Source: JAVBOW01 sp031549495 (lineage in GTDB: Bacteria; Bacteroidota; Bacteroidia; Bacteroidales; Rikenellaceae). From it: a stretch of 64,000 nt of DNA. Shown in pieces: positions 52,010-61,500 of this stretch; the first letter of the stretch is position 1, and the number at the start of each line of letters is the position of its first letter. The position numbers and the translations under genes are program-made. Location of the stretch: assembly GCA_031549495.1 (NCBI GenBank), contig JAVBPS010000077.1, positions 15,412-79,411 of the forward strand. Reading direction: 5' to 3'. Below the pieces are notes generated by a model. It saw nothing but the letters and a program-made list of their open reading frames with translations. It was not told the origin of the DNA and searched no databases.

Positions 52010-53947
52010 ATGAAAAAACAAATCCTGTTTGCACTCCTCGCAACAGCCATGCTGTGGGGATGCGGTAAGTACGACGACTCTTCGGTGAAGAGCGACATCA
52101 GCAACCTGCAGGGCCGGGTGGCCACCCTGGAAGGGACGGTCAAACTGCTCGACGACCAGATCAGGGCGGGTGCGCTGGTTCAATCGGTAACGCCTTTGGC
52201 CGACAATAAAGGCTGGCGGATCACCTTTACGGGCGGCTCTCCCTCTTCGATCGATCTGCTGCACGGTGCGAAAGGCGACCAAGGCGACCCGGGTGAGGAC
52301 GGCATCCAGGGCCCTGCCGGCGACGACGGCGTGACGCCGATGCTGGAGGTGCGCTACAATGCCGGTACCGGTAAGACGACCCTTTGGGTCAACTACGGAT
52401 CGGGCTGGACGGACACAGGCGTCGACCTGACCGGCCCCCAGGGTGATCCCGGCACTCCGGGCACGCCCGGCGCCCCCGGAGCGTCCGGCATCTCCCCGAA
52501 GATCGAAGTGCGCACGGTGGACGGGGTGACCTCCGTCTGGTATAACGTGACCAGGGATTATCCCGAGAGCGGCTGGACGGACACCGGCGTCGACCTTTCG
52601 GCCATCGGGCCGGTGCTGGCGATCGCCGACAACCGGGACGGCACCGTCACCTTTACGATGAACGACGGCAAGGATCCGCACGACACCTACACCTTCGAAA
52701 AAGCCTCGACAGCCGTGCGCTTCGAGATCATGACCACCGCGAAGGTCACCATCGCCCAGGGCGGCACGGGCACGATCGTGCTGCGCGTCAACCCCTCCAA
52801 CGGCTGGATCCCGACCACCGGCGACGGCGATATGTCCAAATGGGCGTTCGACCAGGTGGGAACCCGCGCGAGCTATGTGAACCCCTCGCCCAACTTCTCG
52901 ATCGCCGGCATCGCGCAGGACGGCGAACGGCAGGGGCAGTACATCGCCACGATCCGGTGCACCAGCGCCGACGCCGCGGTCACCGATTACGTGGCGGCCC
53001 TGGTGCTCAACACCGCCAGCGAAGCCAAACCCGCCCTGGTCAGCTCGCCGCCGTTCGTGCTCGGCGCCGAACCGCCCGTGATCCCGGTGATCGAGACGGT
53101 GCTGGTGGAACCGCCCGCCGCCTGGATCGTGCTGGGTGGCGATTCTTCGACCGAACCGGGTAACGAGGCGACCATCAAGCCGCACTACACCGGCTTTACC
53201 TACAAATACCGGATCGCCAAATACGAGGTGACCAACGGAGAGTTCGCCGCATTCCTGAACGCCAACGGCGTGGGTGCCGACGGCAAATGGGCCGACGGGA
53301 GTTACCCGGATAAGGTGCTCGTCACCGCGACCCCCTCGAACAAGGACTGGGGCCTGCATTTCGAAAATAACAAATGGGCCGTATCCCAGGCCGGCGGCAC
53401 GGATTATTCCGATTACCCGGTCGTCTGCGTGTCGTGGTTCGGCGCTGCGGAGTTCGCCGCCTGGGTGGGGGGCCGGTTGCCTACCGGCGCCGAGTGGGAA
53501 TACGCCTGCCGGGCGGGGAAATGCACCTCCCTGGCCGCGCTCACCCCCTTCGGTGTCGGGACGGGCCGTAAACTGACGGGCGATATGGCCAATTTCTACG
53601 GCGAGATGCCTTACGACCTCGACCGCACTCCTCCGGGAGGCTATTACCTCGCCGGCGGGCCGAACCTGGGGAAGACCGCCTCGGTGGGCTCCTACGCCCC
53701 GAACGACTGGGGTCTGTACGACATGCACGGCAACGTGTCGGAATGGTGCAACGACTGGTACGGTTACGGCTACCATCCCAACAACGTGGCCAATCCCCAG
53801 GGGCCCACTTCGGGAACCCGGCGCCTGGTGCGCGGCGGGGGTATCGGCGCCTCGGCCGACGGCTGCCGGTCGGCGGTGATTACCAGCCAACTGCCCGACT
53901 ACGCCCTGGATTACGGCATGGGGTTCCGTATTGCGAAGAATATGTAG
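52010..53947 (+). CDS. Collagen-like and formylglycine-generating-enzyme-like surface lipoprotein
   Basis: A 645-residue lipoprotein (MKKQILFALLATAMLWGC, Cys18). A short coiled coil (SSVKSDISNLQGRVATLEGT) is the start of the PL29-N/DUF4988 type stalk. Two collagen-like Gly-X-Y runs follow (about 87-108, GAKGDQGDPGEDG; about 142-160, GPQGDPGTPGTPG), each before a repeated module ending in WTDTGVDL. A beta domain follows, then from about 385 an FGE/sulfatase-modifying-factor domain (KYEVTNGEFAAFLNANG, VCVSWFGAAEFAAWVGGRLP, LYDMHGNVSEWCNDW, RRLVRGGG). The FGE fold here may be a binding rather than catalytic domain, as the paired active-site Cys are not obvious. It is paired with the beta-propeller lipoprotein downstream. 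Confidence 0.82.
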   Translation: MKKQILFALLATAMLWGCGKYDDSSVKSDISNLQGRVATLEGTVKLLDDQIRAGALVQSVTPLADNKGWRITFTGGSPSSIDLLHGAKGDQGDPGEDGIQGPAGDDGVTPMLEVRYNAGTGKTTLWVNYGSGWTDTGVDLTGPQGDPGTPGTPGAPGASGISPKIEVRTVDGVTSVWYNVTRDYPESGWTDTGVDLSAIGPVLAIADNRDGTVTFTMNDGKDPHDTYTFEKASTAVRFEIMTTAKVTIAQGGTGTIVLRVNPSNGWIPTTGDGDMSKWAFDQVGTRASYVNPSPNFSIAGIAQDGERQGQYIATIRCTSADAAVTDYVAALVLNTASEAKPALVSSPPFVLGAEPPVIPVIETVLVEPPAAWIVLGGDSSTEPGNEATIKPHYTGFTYKYRIAKYEVTNGEFAAFLNANGVGADGKWADGSYPDKVLVTATPSNKDWGLHFENNKWAVSQAGGTDYSDYPVVCVSWFGAAEFAAWVGGRLPTGAEWEYACRAGKCTSLAALTPFGVGTGRKLTGDMANFYGEMPYDLDRTPPGGYYLAGGPNLGKTASVGSYAPNDWGLYDMHGNVSEWCNDWYGYGYHPNNVANPQGPTSGTRRLVRGGGIGASADGCRSAVITSQLPDYALDYGMGFRIAKNM

Positions 53948-53999
53948 TAATGCTCTGCTTTTAATGTAATTATTTGTGTTTAATTCTTTCTAAACAGCA

Positions 54000-54986
54000 A
54001 TGAAAATGAAAAAAAGTACAATTGCCCTGCTGGGCCTGGCCGCATTGGCGGTATCCTGTAACAAAGGCGGCGAGAGCCCGGAGCCGCAGCCGCCCGCCGA
54101 CACGATGATGGATGTGGTGGTCTACACCACGACCGCCGTAACCAACCACGAAGGAGAAGAAGTAACCTACCGCAAGATCTGCGCGATGACCCCGGACGGG
54201 ACGCGCAAGGTGGTGCTGCACGATGGCTCCGCCTTTAGTATGGCGTACGCCGACGCCAGCCGCGCCGCGCTCGACCCCACGGGCACCAGGCTCGTCCTGC
54301 AGGGAGGCGACTACTACATCTGGGAATACGACCTGGCCACCAGGCGACACGCCACGATCCTCAGTGAGACCCCGGGCGTCAACGTGGACGACCCCTCTTA
54401 CAGCCCCGACGGCGGCCGTGTCCTTTACGCCAACTGGGGCGCGGGCGACATCCTGGAATCGGTGATGCGCAACGGGACGCTCCGTACGCCGCTGACCAGC
54501 GGCGATTACGCGCTCGGGCGGCAAAACTACACGCCCGACGGCACGAAAATCGTCGCCTCGAACTGGTATCCCTGGGCGTATTTATGCACCTTCAACTCGA
54601 ACGGGACGGGAGGCCGCAAGATCCTCATCGCCTCCGCCGCCGAGAGCTTCGACTGCCCCTGGCCCGTTTCCGATGCGCGCATCGTCTACGTCCATTATGC
54701 CGGCGCCGAGAAGAGCGGGGCGTGCAGCATCCGCTCCTGCGACCTCGACGGCGGCAACTCCGCCACGCTCGCCGCGCTGACCGCCAATTCGGTCGACTAC
54801 CTGACCTGCAACGCCGCCGGGACGCTCATCGGCTATTACGAAATTTTTGACAGTAGCAGCCGGTACGTCGTCCGGCAGCTGACCGCCACCGCGCTCGGCC
54901 CGGTCGTCTCGACGACCGACGGGGGCGTGCGTTTCCGTTTCGGACGCATCAGCAAGGCGCTGTTCGACGCCGCCCCGGCGATATAG
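54000..54986 (+). CDS. TolB/WD40-like beta-propeller lipoprotein
   Basis: A 328-residue lipoprotein (LGLAALAVSC, Cys20) followed by a Pro-rich linker. The body shows repeated TolB-type blades: KICAMTPDGTRKVVL, ALDPTGTRLVLQGGDYYIWEYD, PSYSPDGGRVLYANW, QNYTPDGTKIVASNWYPW and later CSIRSCDLDGGNSATLAAL. The tandem SPDG/TPDGT turns are the propeller hallmark. It begins 52 bp after the FGE-like gene on the same strand, so both are likely co-expressed and exposed on the cell surface. Its stop is 15 bp from the end of the convergent kinase gene. Function unknown, probably binding. Confidence 0.8.
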   Translation: MKMKKSTIALLGLAALAVSCNKGGESPEPQPPADTMMDVVVYTTTAVTNHEGEEVTYRKICAMTPDGTRKVVLHDGSAFSMAYADASRAALDPTGTRLVLQGGDYYIWEYDLATRRHATILSETPGVNVDDPSYSPDGGRVLYANWGAGDILESVMRNGTLRTPLTSGDYALGRQNYTPDGTKIVASNWYPWAYLCTFNSNGTGGRKILIASAAESFDCPWPVSDARIVYVHYAGAEKSGACSIRSCDLDGGNSATLAALTANSVDYLTCNAAGTLIGYYEIFDSSSRYVVRQLTATALGPVVSTTDGGVRFRFGRISKALFDAAPAI

Positions 54987-55001
54987 GCCCCGACCGGCCG
55001 C

Positions 55002-56579
55002 TCAGAGCGGCAGCGTAAACCAGAAACGCGACCCGACGCCCAGTTCGGATTCCACGCCGATCCGGCCGTGGAGCTGCTCGACGATGCCCTGGCAGATCGA
55101 CAGGCCGAGGCCGGTGCCCTGCGCCTGTTCGTTGAGTTTCACGAAACGGTCGAACACGCGGCCGACCTTGTCCGGGGCGATCCCCGAGCCGGTGTCGCGC
55201 ACCCAGACCTCGACCTGACCGCCGCGCACCTCGTATCCGAGCGTGATCTCGCCCCGGGAGGTGAATTTTACGGCGTTGTTGATGAAGTTCGTGATCACCT
55301 GCTGCAACCGGCGGCGGTCGCTGCGCAGCACGCAGGGCGGCCCGCCCTGCAGCACCACCGGCACGCCGCCCGTATCCTTGATGGCGTACCAGAGGGTGAT
55401 CTCCTCGCAGAGTTTGGCCAGGTCGAAATCGTCGATCTCGAATTTCAGCAGGCCCGATTCCACGCGCGCCAGGTCGAGGATGTCGTTGACCAGTTGCATC
55501 AGCAATTCCGAGTTCTGCCGGATGATGTTGATGTAGGCGTCGCGGTCGGCCGCGTCTTCGATCGTCGGTAATATCTCCGCGAAACCGACGATCGCGTTGA
55601 CCGGCGTACGGATCTCGTGGCCCATATTGGCCAGGAAGGCCGATTTCTGGCGGTCCATCTCCTCGGCGTGCTCTTTGGCCTGAAGGAGTTGCTCCTCGAT
55701 ACTCTTCTGGTGGGTGATGTCGACGCTGGTGATCACGTGGGCCAACTGGCCGTCCGTCCATTCGAACGCCGCGCTGAAGACCCGGAACCACGATTTATCG
55801 AAGGGACGCTGGTAATCCCACGAGTATACCTTGGTGGGATTTCCGTTTTCGTCTATGATGTTTTGGCGCGGGCAGAACTCGCATTCGCCCGTCTTATCCG
55901 TGTAGAGCGCCTGCCAGCATTTCTTACCTTCGAAATGTTCCCAGCCGCCGTACGGCTCGGCCATCGAACGGTTGGCGTAAAGCATCTCGTGCGTGTCAAA
56001 GGAGTTGACGTAAATGTCGACCCCCATGTTGTTCATGATGCTTTCCAGCGTACGGATCGCGCGGGTTCCCCGGGCCTGGTATTCCCTAACGGCCGAAGCA
56101 CGGGCGATCACCCCTGAGAGTACGTTCATGCCGCGGGTCTGCGCGTCGTCCATGGGCTTGCCGTCCGCCTTATCCATGAAAAACACGAATCCGACCGTCA
56201 GCCCCTTGTCGTCCACCGACCGGCAGGCGAACAGCTGTCGCGCCCCGAACCGGTCGAGCAGTTGTCGCCCGTGTTCCGATGTATGGCCTTCGTAGAAGGC
56301 ATGAAACGGCAGGTCTGCCAGATTCGCATCCGTGTCGAAATCAAAAACCCGTTCCGCCTCCAGGCGTTCGGGCCACTCCCCCGCCGCACATCCCCATACC
56401 TCTTCGCGCAGGAAATACCGGAACCCGTCGGTCTGGTAGATCACCCCGCACCGCCAGCCGTAATGGTGGCAAATACGCTGCAACGCCTCTGTAACTTTCC
56501 GCTCCAGTGGCGTGCCGATGGCGTTGAACTGCTCGATGAAATTTAATGTGAACTCCCCGTCCCGTCCCGATCCTGTCAT
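55002..56579 (-). CDS. Soluble PAS sensor histidine kinase with C-X11-C-X2-C motif
   Basis: A 525-residue kinase with no membrane span. An N-terminal GAF-like domain (about 15-165), a PAS domain (about 175-290), HisKA with His321 in NMGHEIRTPVNAIVGFAE and an ATPase domain (NFINNAVKFTSRG, DTGSGIAPD, GTGLGLSIC). The H box has Gly instead of the usual Ser before His. In the PAS domain Cys221, Cys233 and Cys236 (KCW...CEFCP) have exactly the spacing seen in the other kinase at 47355, followed by the same DEN/G-P-T pattern. It has no neighbouring response regulator. Confidence 0.9.
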   Translation of the reverse strand: MTGSGRDGEFTLNFIEQFNAIGTPLERKVTEALQRICHHYGWRCGVIYQTDGFRYFLREEVWGCAAGEWPERLEAERVFDFDTDANLADLPFHAFYEGHTSEHGRQLLDRFGARQLFACRSVDDKGLTVGFVFFMDKADGKPMDDAQTRGMNVLSGVIARASAVREYQARGTRAIRTLESIMNNMGVDIYVNSFDTHEMLYANRSMAEPYGGWEHFEGKKCWQALYTDKTGECEFCPRQNIIDENGNPTKVYSWDYQRPFDKSWFRVFSAAFEWTDGQLAHVITSVDITHQKSIEEQLLQAKEHAEEMDRQKSAFLANMGHEIRTPVNAIVGFAEILPTIEDAADRDAYINIIRQNSELLMQLVNDILDLARVESGLLKFEIDDFDLAKLCEEITLWYAIKDTGGVPVVLQGGPPCVLRSDRRRLQQVITNFINNAVKFTSRGEITLGYEVRGGQVEVWVRDTGSGIAPDKVGRVFDRFVKLNEQAQGTGLGLSICQGIVEQLHGRIGVESELGVGSRFWFTLPL

Positions 56580-56630
56580 TAATTATATAGCTATATTGTT
56601 CGAATATTAGGGACAAGGTACAAAAAAAAT

Positions 56631-56654
56631 CCAAAGGGAAGTCCCTTTTTTTTG
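56631..56654. terminator. Short hairpin flanked by A- and T-runs
   Basis: In the 259-bp gap before the Crp gene, AAAGGGA and TCCCTTT pair with A-rich sequence on the left and TTTTTT on the right, so it could end transcripts from either side. Otherwise this gap holds only the Crp promoter candidate. Confidence 0.45.
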
Positions 56655-56808
56655 TGCCATTATCGCAAAAATGATCCCAGAGAATGAGTCCGGGAATTAT
56701 TTTTACCTGCTTATTTCAAAGCAAGGCCGCCTACATCCCGGATACCGGCGCATGAACGGTTTTTTGACCGGCGTACCTTAAATTGCGGTGGATTTATCCG
56801 TTTATGAG

Positions 56809-56816
56809 TAACTTTG
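56809..56816 (+). promoter_or_regulatory. -7 box candidate for the Crp/Fnr gene
   Basis: TAACTTTG matches TAnnTTTG, 22 bp before the ATG at 56839. ATTG lies 23 bp further upstream as a weak -33. Confidence 0.5.
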
Positions 56817-56838
56817 CCGCAGCATCTGAAAAACGGAT

Positions 56839-57402
56839 ATGGAGATTAAAGCGATATTGAACCGGATATACGAGTTGCCTGCGCCCTCCCTGGACTGTCT
56901 GGCGGCGGCCGTGACCGAAATCGCGCACCCCAAAGGCTACCACCTGCTGCATGCCGACAAGGTGGAGCGGGACCTCTATTTCGTCAAGCGGGGGATCGTG
57001 CGCGCCTACACCGATACGCCGGATAACCGGATCACCTTCTGGTTCGGCAAACAGGGCGACGCCGTGGTCTCGATGCGCAGCTATGTCGCCGGCCGCCGGG
57101 GTTACGAAACCATCGAGCTGCTGGAAGACAGCGTGCTCTACCGCCTCGATATGACCTCTTTGGAACGGCTTTTCGCCACCGACCTTCACATCGCCAACTG
57201 GGGTCGCAAATTCGCCGAGCAGGAGTTGCTCAAGACCGAAGAGCGGCTGATCGCCCGCCAATTCCGCACGGCCTCGGAGCGTTACGGCGACCTGTTGCGC
57301 GACGATCCGCAGCTGGTGCGCCGGATCCAACTCTCGCACATCGCCTCCTATCTCGGCATCACCCAGGTCTCTTTAAGCCGCATCCGTGCAAAATTCAAAT
57401 AG
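56839..57402 (+). CDS. Crp/Fnr-family transcriptional regulator
   Basis: A 187-residue regulator with an N-terminal cyclic-nucleotide-binding-like domain (about 10-125; GYHLLHADKVERDLYFVKRGIVRAY, ITFWFGKQGDAVVSMRSYV) and a C-terminal helix-turn-helix (IQLSHIASYLGITQVSLSRIRAK). This short Bacteroidota Crp-like form lacks Fnr Cys residues and the clear cAMP-binding R/S pair, so its ligand is unknown. It stands upstream of the SMR/acetyltransferase pair but is separated from it by a long palindrome, which may be a terminator. Confidence 0.88.
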   Translation: MEIKAILNRIYELPAPSLDCLAAAVTEIAHPKGYHLLHADKVERDLYFVKRGIVRAYTDTPDNRITFWFGKQGDAVVSMRSYVAGRRGYETIELLEDSVLYRLDMTSLERLFATDLHIANWGRKFAEQELLKTEERLIARQFRTASERYGDLLRDDPQLVRRIQLSHIASYLGITQVSLSRIRAKFK

Positions 57403-57484
57403 CCTTTTTTATTATCTAATTGAGGGTTAAAACCCTGCACTTTAGTGCAGATACTTTAGTTTCTATAAACGTCGATTGCTTTTC

Positions 57485-57559
57485 CGTCATGTCGGGCGGT
57501 AAGTCGAGACATCTCAGACCGCCTGTTTGAGATGTCTCGACTTGCCGCCCGACATGACG
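57485..57559. repeat. REPIN-like palindrome, 32-bp arms
   Basis: Left arm 57485-57516 (CGTCATGTCGGGCGG... to ATCTCA) and right arm 57528-57559 are complements at 31 of 32 positions around an 11-base loop. The whole gap 57403-57679 holds no gene. The sequence style (GTCATG..., a stem ending GACATGACG) is that of dispersed extragenic palindromes; it can also end transcription. Confidence 0.75.
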
Positions 57560-57679
57560 AAAAAAGGGTGTTGCAGGCGATACGCCAACTTTCAATTCGC
57601 ACGGAACTGTTTTTTTATCATTTGTAAAACAGGTTCCGCCGCCCGTTCACGACCTTTGCCCCCTCAAAGCGGTAAGGTT

Positions 57680-58006
57680 ATGAATTGGGTGATCCTGATT
57701 ATCGCCGGGCTGTTCGAGGTGGGATTCACCTCCTGCCTGGGCAAAGTGAAAGAGACTACGGGCACGGAGATGTACGCATGGTTCGGGGGATTCCTGCTGT
57801 GTCTGACCATCAGCATGTTGCTGTTGATCAAGGCCACGCAGACGCTGCCCCTCGGCACGGGCTATGCCGTCTGGACGGGCGTGGGCGCGGTCGGCACGGT
57901 GCTGATGGGGGTGCTGGTCTTCCATGAACCCGCCAATTTCTGGCGGCTGTTCTTTATCTCCACACTGATCCTCTCGATCGTGGGCCTGAAATTCGTATCC
58001 AATTGA
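57680..58006 (+). CDS. Small multidrug resistance (SMR) family exporter, SugE/Gdx-like
   Basis: A 108-residue inner-membrane protein with four spans. The ATG at 57680 starts MNWVILIIAGLFEVGFTSC, placing the essential Glu13 in the first span. The motif LPLGTGYAVWTGVGAVGTVL in the third span is typical of the SugE/Gdx branch, which exports guanidinium and related cations, rather than of the polyaromatic EmrE branch. It acts as an antiparallel dimer with proton exchange; no second SMR subunit is present. Its TGA overlaps the TTG start of the next gene. No guanidine riboswitch pattern was recognised in the leader. Confidence 0.88.
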   Translation: MNWVILIIAGLFEVGFTSCLGKVKETTGTEMYAWFGGFLLCLTISMLLLIKATQTLPLGTGYAVWTGVGAVGTVLMGVLVFHEPANFWRLFFISTLILSIVGLKFVSN

Positions 58007-58518
58007 TCACGATCCGCAGGGCCCTCCCCGCCGACCTGGAATGCCTGCAACAGATTAGCCGACAGACGTTCACCGAAACTTTCGCCGGGCAGAATACCCC
58101 GGAGGATATGGAAAAATACCTGGCCGAAGATCTCTCTTCACAGAGACTGGGCGCTGAGTTGGCCGATCCGGACAGCGCGTTCTATTTTGCGCAGCGGGAC
58201 AACCGCACGATCGGCTACCTGAAACTGAATACGGGCGCGGCACAGACCGAACCGCAGGACGCCGGCGCGCTTGAAATCGAACGGATCTACGTGCTGCGCG
58301 AACTCCACGGCCTGAAGGCCGGGCAACTGCTGTACGAAAAAGCGCTGGAAATTGCCCGACAAAGGAATTCTCCTTATATCTGGTTGGGCGTATGGGAAGA
58401 GAACCCGCGCGCGATCGCTTTTTACCGTAAGAACGGTTTTCTGGAATTCGATAAACACATCTTCCGTCTGGGCGACGACTTTCAGACGGACATCCTGATG
58501 AAACTTACCCTCGTTTAG
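58003..58518 (+). CDS. GNAT acetyltransferase, PaiA-like (spermidine/spermine N1-acetyltransferase type)
   Basis: A 171-residue GNAT enzyme. The start is TTG at 58003 overlapping the SMR stop in TTGA, giving MITIRRALPADLECLQQI, the standard GNAT beginning. The acetyl-CoA-binding motif is present as IERIYVLRELHGLKAGQLL (Q/RxxGxG/A-like), then YIWLGVWEENPRAIAFYRKNGF and FRLGDDFQTDILMKL, which closely match the PaiA family acting on polyamines. Coupled expression with an SMR exporter suggests a joint role against cationic amines. Its end overlaps the convergent RND pump gene by 14 bp. Confidence 0.87.
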   Translation: MITIRRALPADLECLQQISRQTFTETFAGQNTPEDMEKYLAEDLSSQRLGAELADPDSAFYFAQRDNRTIGYLKLNTGAAQTEPQDAGALEIERIYVLRELHGLKAGQLLYEKALEIARQRNSPYIWLGVWEENPRAIAFYRKNGFLEFDKHIFRLGDDFQTDILMKLTLV

Positions 58519-61500
58519 CGCTCTTCCGCCCCGACACTTTCATGATGACCACAAAAAGCACCGGCACGATAAAAATAGCGAGCGAAGAGGCGGCCACCAT
58601 CCCCCCCAGCACCGTCCAGCCGATCGTCACGCGCGCGGCGGCCCCCGCCCCCGTGGCGAAGGCCAGCGGCAGCACGCCCAGGCAGAACGCCAGCGAGGTC
58701 ATCACGATCGGCCGCAAGCGCAAACTTACGGCTTGAAGCGTCGCCTTGACCGCCTCCATACCCGCATCGGTCCGCTCTTTGGCGTACTCGACGATCAGGA
58801 TGGCGTTCTTGGCCGCCAGCCCGATCAGCGCGATCAACCCGATCTGCGCATAGACATTATTCGAAATAGAAGGCAGGCAGGTAAGCGTAAGGATCGCCCC
58901 GAAAACCCCGATCGGCACCGCCAGGATCACCGACAGCGGCACACTCCAACTCTCGTACAGCGCCACCAGGAACAGGAACACGAACCCCAGCGAGATCGCC
59001 AGAAAAAGCAGCATCGACCCCGATGAGTTGAGCTCCTCGCGGCTCATCCCCGAGAACTCGTAGCCGTACCCCGCGGGCAGCACCTTGTCCGCCACCTCCC
59101 TTACGGCCTGGATCGCGTCGCCGCTGCTGTACCCGGGCGAGGCGCTGCCGTCGATCTCCACCGAGCGGAAAATATTGAAGTGCGAGACGGTCGAGGCGTT
59201 CTGCGTGGGCCGCACCTCGATCAGCGTGCTCAGCGGCACCATCTGCCCGGCGCTATTGCTTACATAATATTTCGAAAGCTCGTCCACCGTACTGCGGTAG
59301 GCCGTGTCGGCCTGCGCGACCACGCGGTAGCTGCGCCCGTAGAGCGTGAAGTCGTTCACATAGGCGCTGCCCACATAGGTCTGCAGGGTGGTGAACACAT
59401 CCGACACCGACACTCCCATCCGTTTGCACTTTTCCCGGTCGAGATCGAGCTGGTAGCCCGGCGTGCGGGCCGAGAAGAAAGTGAACGGCGCGGTGATCTC
59501 GGGCCGTTGGGCCGCCTCGGCCACGAACTGCGCCGCCACCCGTTCGAAAGCCGCCATATCGTCCGCCGTGCCGCGCTGCTGCAACTGTACGGAGAACCCG
59601 GCGGTCGCCCCCATGCCCGAGATCGCAGGCGGGGCCATCACCACCGTGTTGGCCCCCTCCACGGCGGCTAATTCACTCCGCAGCCGGGCGATGATGGACT
59701 CCATGTGCAGCGATTTGCTGCGCCGCTCCTTCCATGGGGTCATTTGCAGGAACAGCGTGCCGCTGCTCGCCTTCATCCCGCCCGAGATCACGTTGAACCC
59801 GCTCATGGCGGCGTTGTGCAGGATGCCGTCCGTCTTGTTGATAATGGCCGAGATCTGCTCGATGGCTTGTTGAGACCGTGCCGTGGAGGCCCCCTCGGCC
59901 AATTGGTAGGCCACGAAGATACGCCCCTCGTCCTCGTCGGGAATGAAGCCCGTGGGCTTGCGTTCGAAGAGCACGACCGCCCCGGCGGTGATGCAGACCA
60001 GCAGGACGATCACCAGGCGCTTGTATTTGATCGCCCGCCCCACGCCGCCCGTGTAGGAGGCCGTGACCCGGTCGAACCACGCGTTGAACCGGGCGAATAA
60101 TTTTCGGATCCCGTGCGGAGGCTTATCGTCCAGCGGCTTGAGCAGCACCGAGCAGAGCGCGGGCGTGAGCGAGAGCGCCACGAACGCCGAGATGACCACC
60201 GACACCGCGATCGTGATGGCGAACTGCTGGTAAAGTCGCCCCACGATGCCCGGCATGAACCCCACCGGCACGAACACCGCCGCCAGCACCAGCGCGATGG
60301 CCACCACCGGCCCCGAAATATCGGCCATCGCCTTGCGCACCGCCTCTTTGGCCGAAAGTTTCTCGCTGTCGATATGGCGCTGCGTGGCCTCCACGACGAT
60401 GATCGCGTCATCGACCACGATGCCGATCGAGAGCACGAAGCCGAACATGGTCAGCGTGTTGATCGTGAACCCTAAGGGAATGAACACGGCGAACGTGGCG
60501 ACGATCGCCACCGGGATCGCCAGGATGGGAATGAGCGTGGCCCGCCAGTTCTGCAAAAAGACGAAGACCACCAGCGTGACGAGCAGCAGCGCGACGAGCA
60601 GCGTCTTAATGACCTCCTCGATCGACGTTTTCACCACGCTCACCGACTCATAGGGCACGATGTAATCCACCCCCGCCGGGAACGATTTTTTTAAATTCTC
60701 GAGCTCCGCGATCACCCCGTCGTACACGCTGAGTGCGTTGCTGCCCGGCGACTGGTAGATCATCAGGAAGGAACCCGGTTTGCCGTCCACCAGCGGCGTG
60801 CCGCCATACGAAAATTCGCCCAACTCGACGCGCGCCACATCGCGCAGATAGACCAGCGCCCCTTCGGCCGGGTCCGAGCGCACGATCACCTGCCCGAACT
60901 CCTCGGGCGTGCTGAGGCGGCTGTTCGTGAAGACCGAATATTCGAACGCCTGCCCGCCGGGCTGCGGGGGCGCGCCGACGGTGCCCACGCCCACTTCCAA
61001 ATTCTGCTCGGTAAGCGCCGCCACCACCTCGGCCGGGGTCATCCCCAGCCGCGAGAGCTTGTCGGGCTGTAGCCAGATGCGCATCGAAAAATCGCTCTGG
61101 CGCGCGAAAATATCGCCCACGCCGTAGACGCGCAGCAGCGCATCGTGGACAAAAACGTTCGTATAGTTATCCAGGAACGGCATCCCATGCTCGCCCGTGG
61201 GCGAGTAGAGCGCCACGATCATCAGGATCGACGAGTTGCGCTTGCGGGTGGTGATCCCCAGCCGCTTGACCAGGTCGGGCAGCTGCGGCGTGGCGATGCC
61301 GACGCGGTTCTGCACGTCGAGCGTGGCGATGTCGGGGTCGGTGCCGATCTTGTAGTGGACCTGGATGAGCGAGGTGCCGTCGTTGGAAGAGCTGCTGGTG
61401 ATGTAGTCCATGCCGGGCGAGCCGTTGACCTGCGTCTCGATCGGGGTGGTGACGGTCTGCTCGACGGTCTGTGCGTCCGCCCCCACGAACGACGAACTGA

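Noticed and set aside
52010..53947. Diversity-generating retroelement target
   Set aside because: The C-terminal FGE-like fold is suggestive, but no template repeat, reverse transcriptase or accessory gene is present in the window.
57403..57679. Guanidine riboswitch ahead of the SMR exporter
   Set aside because: The leader is dominated by the long palindrome, and I could not find the conserved ACGR-type hairpin pair.
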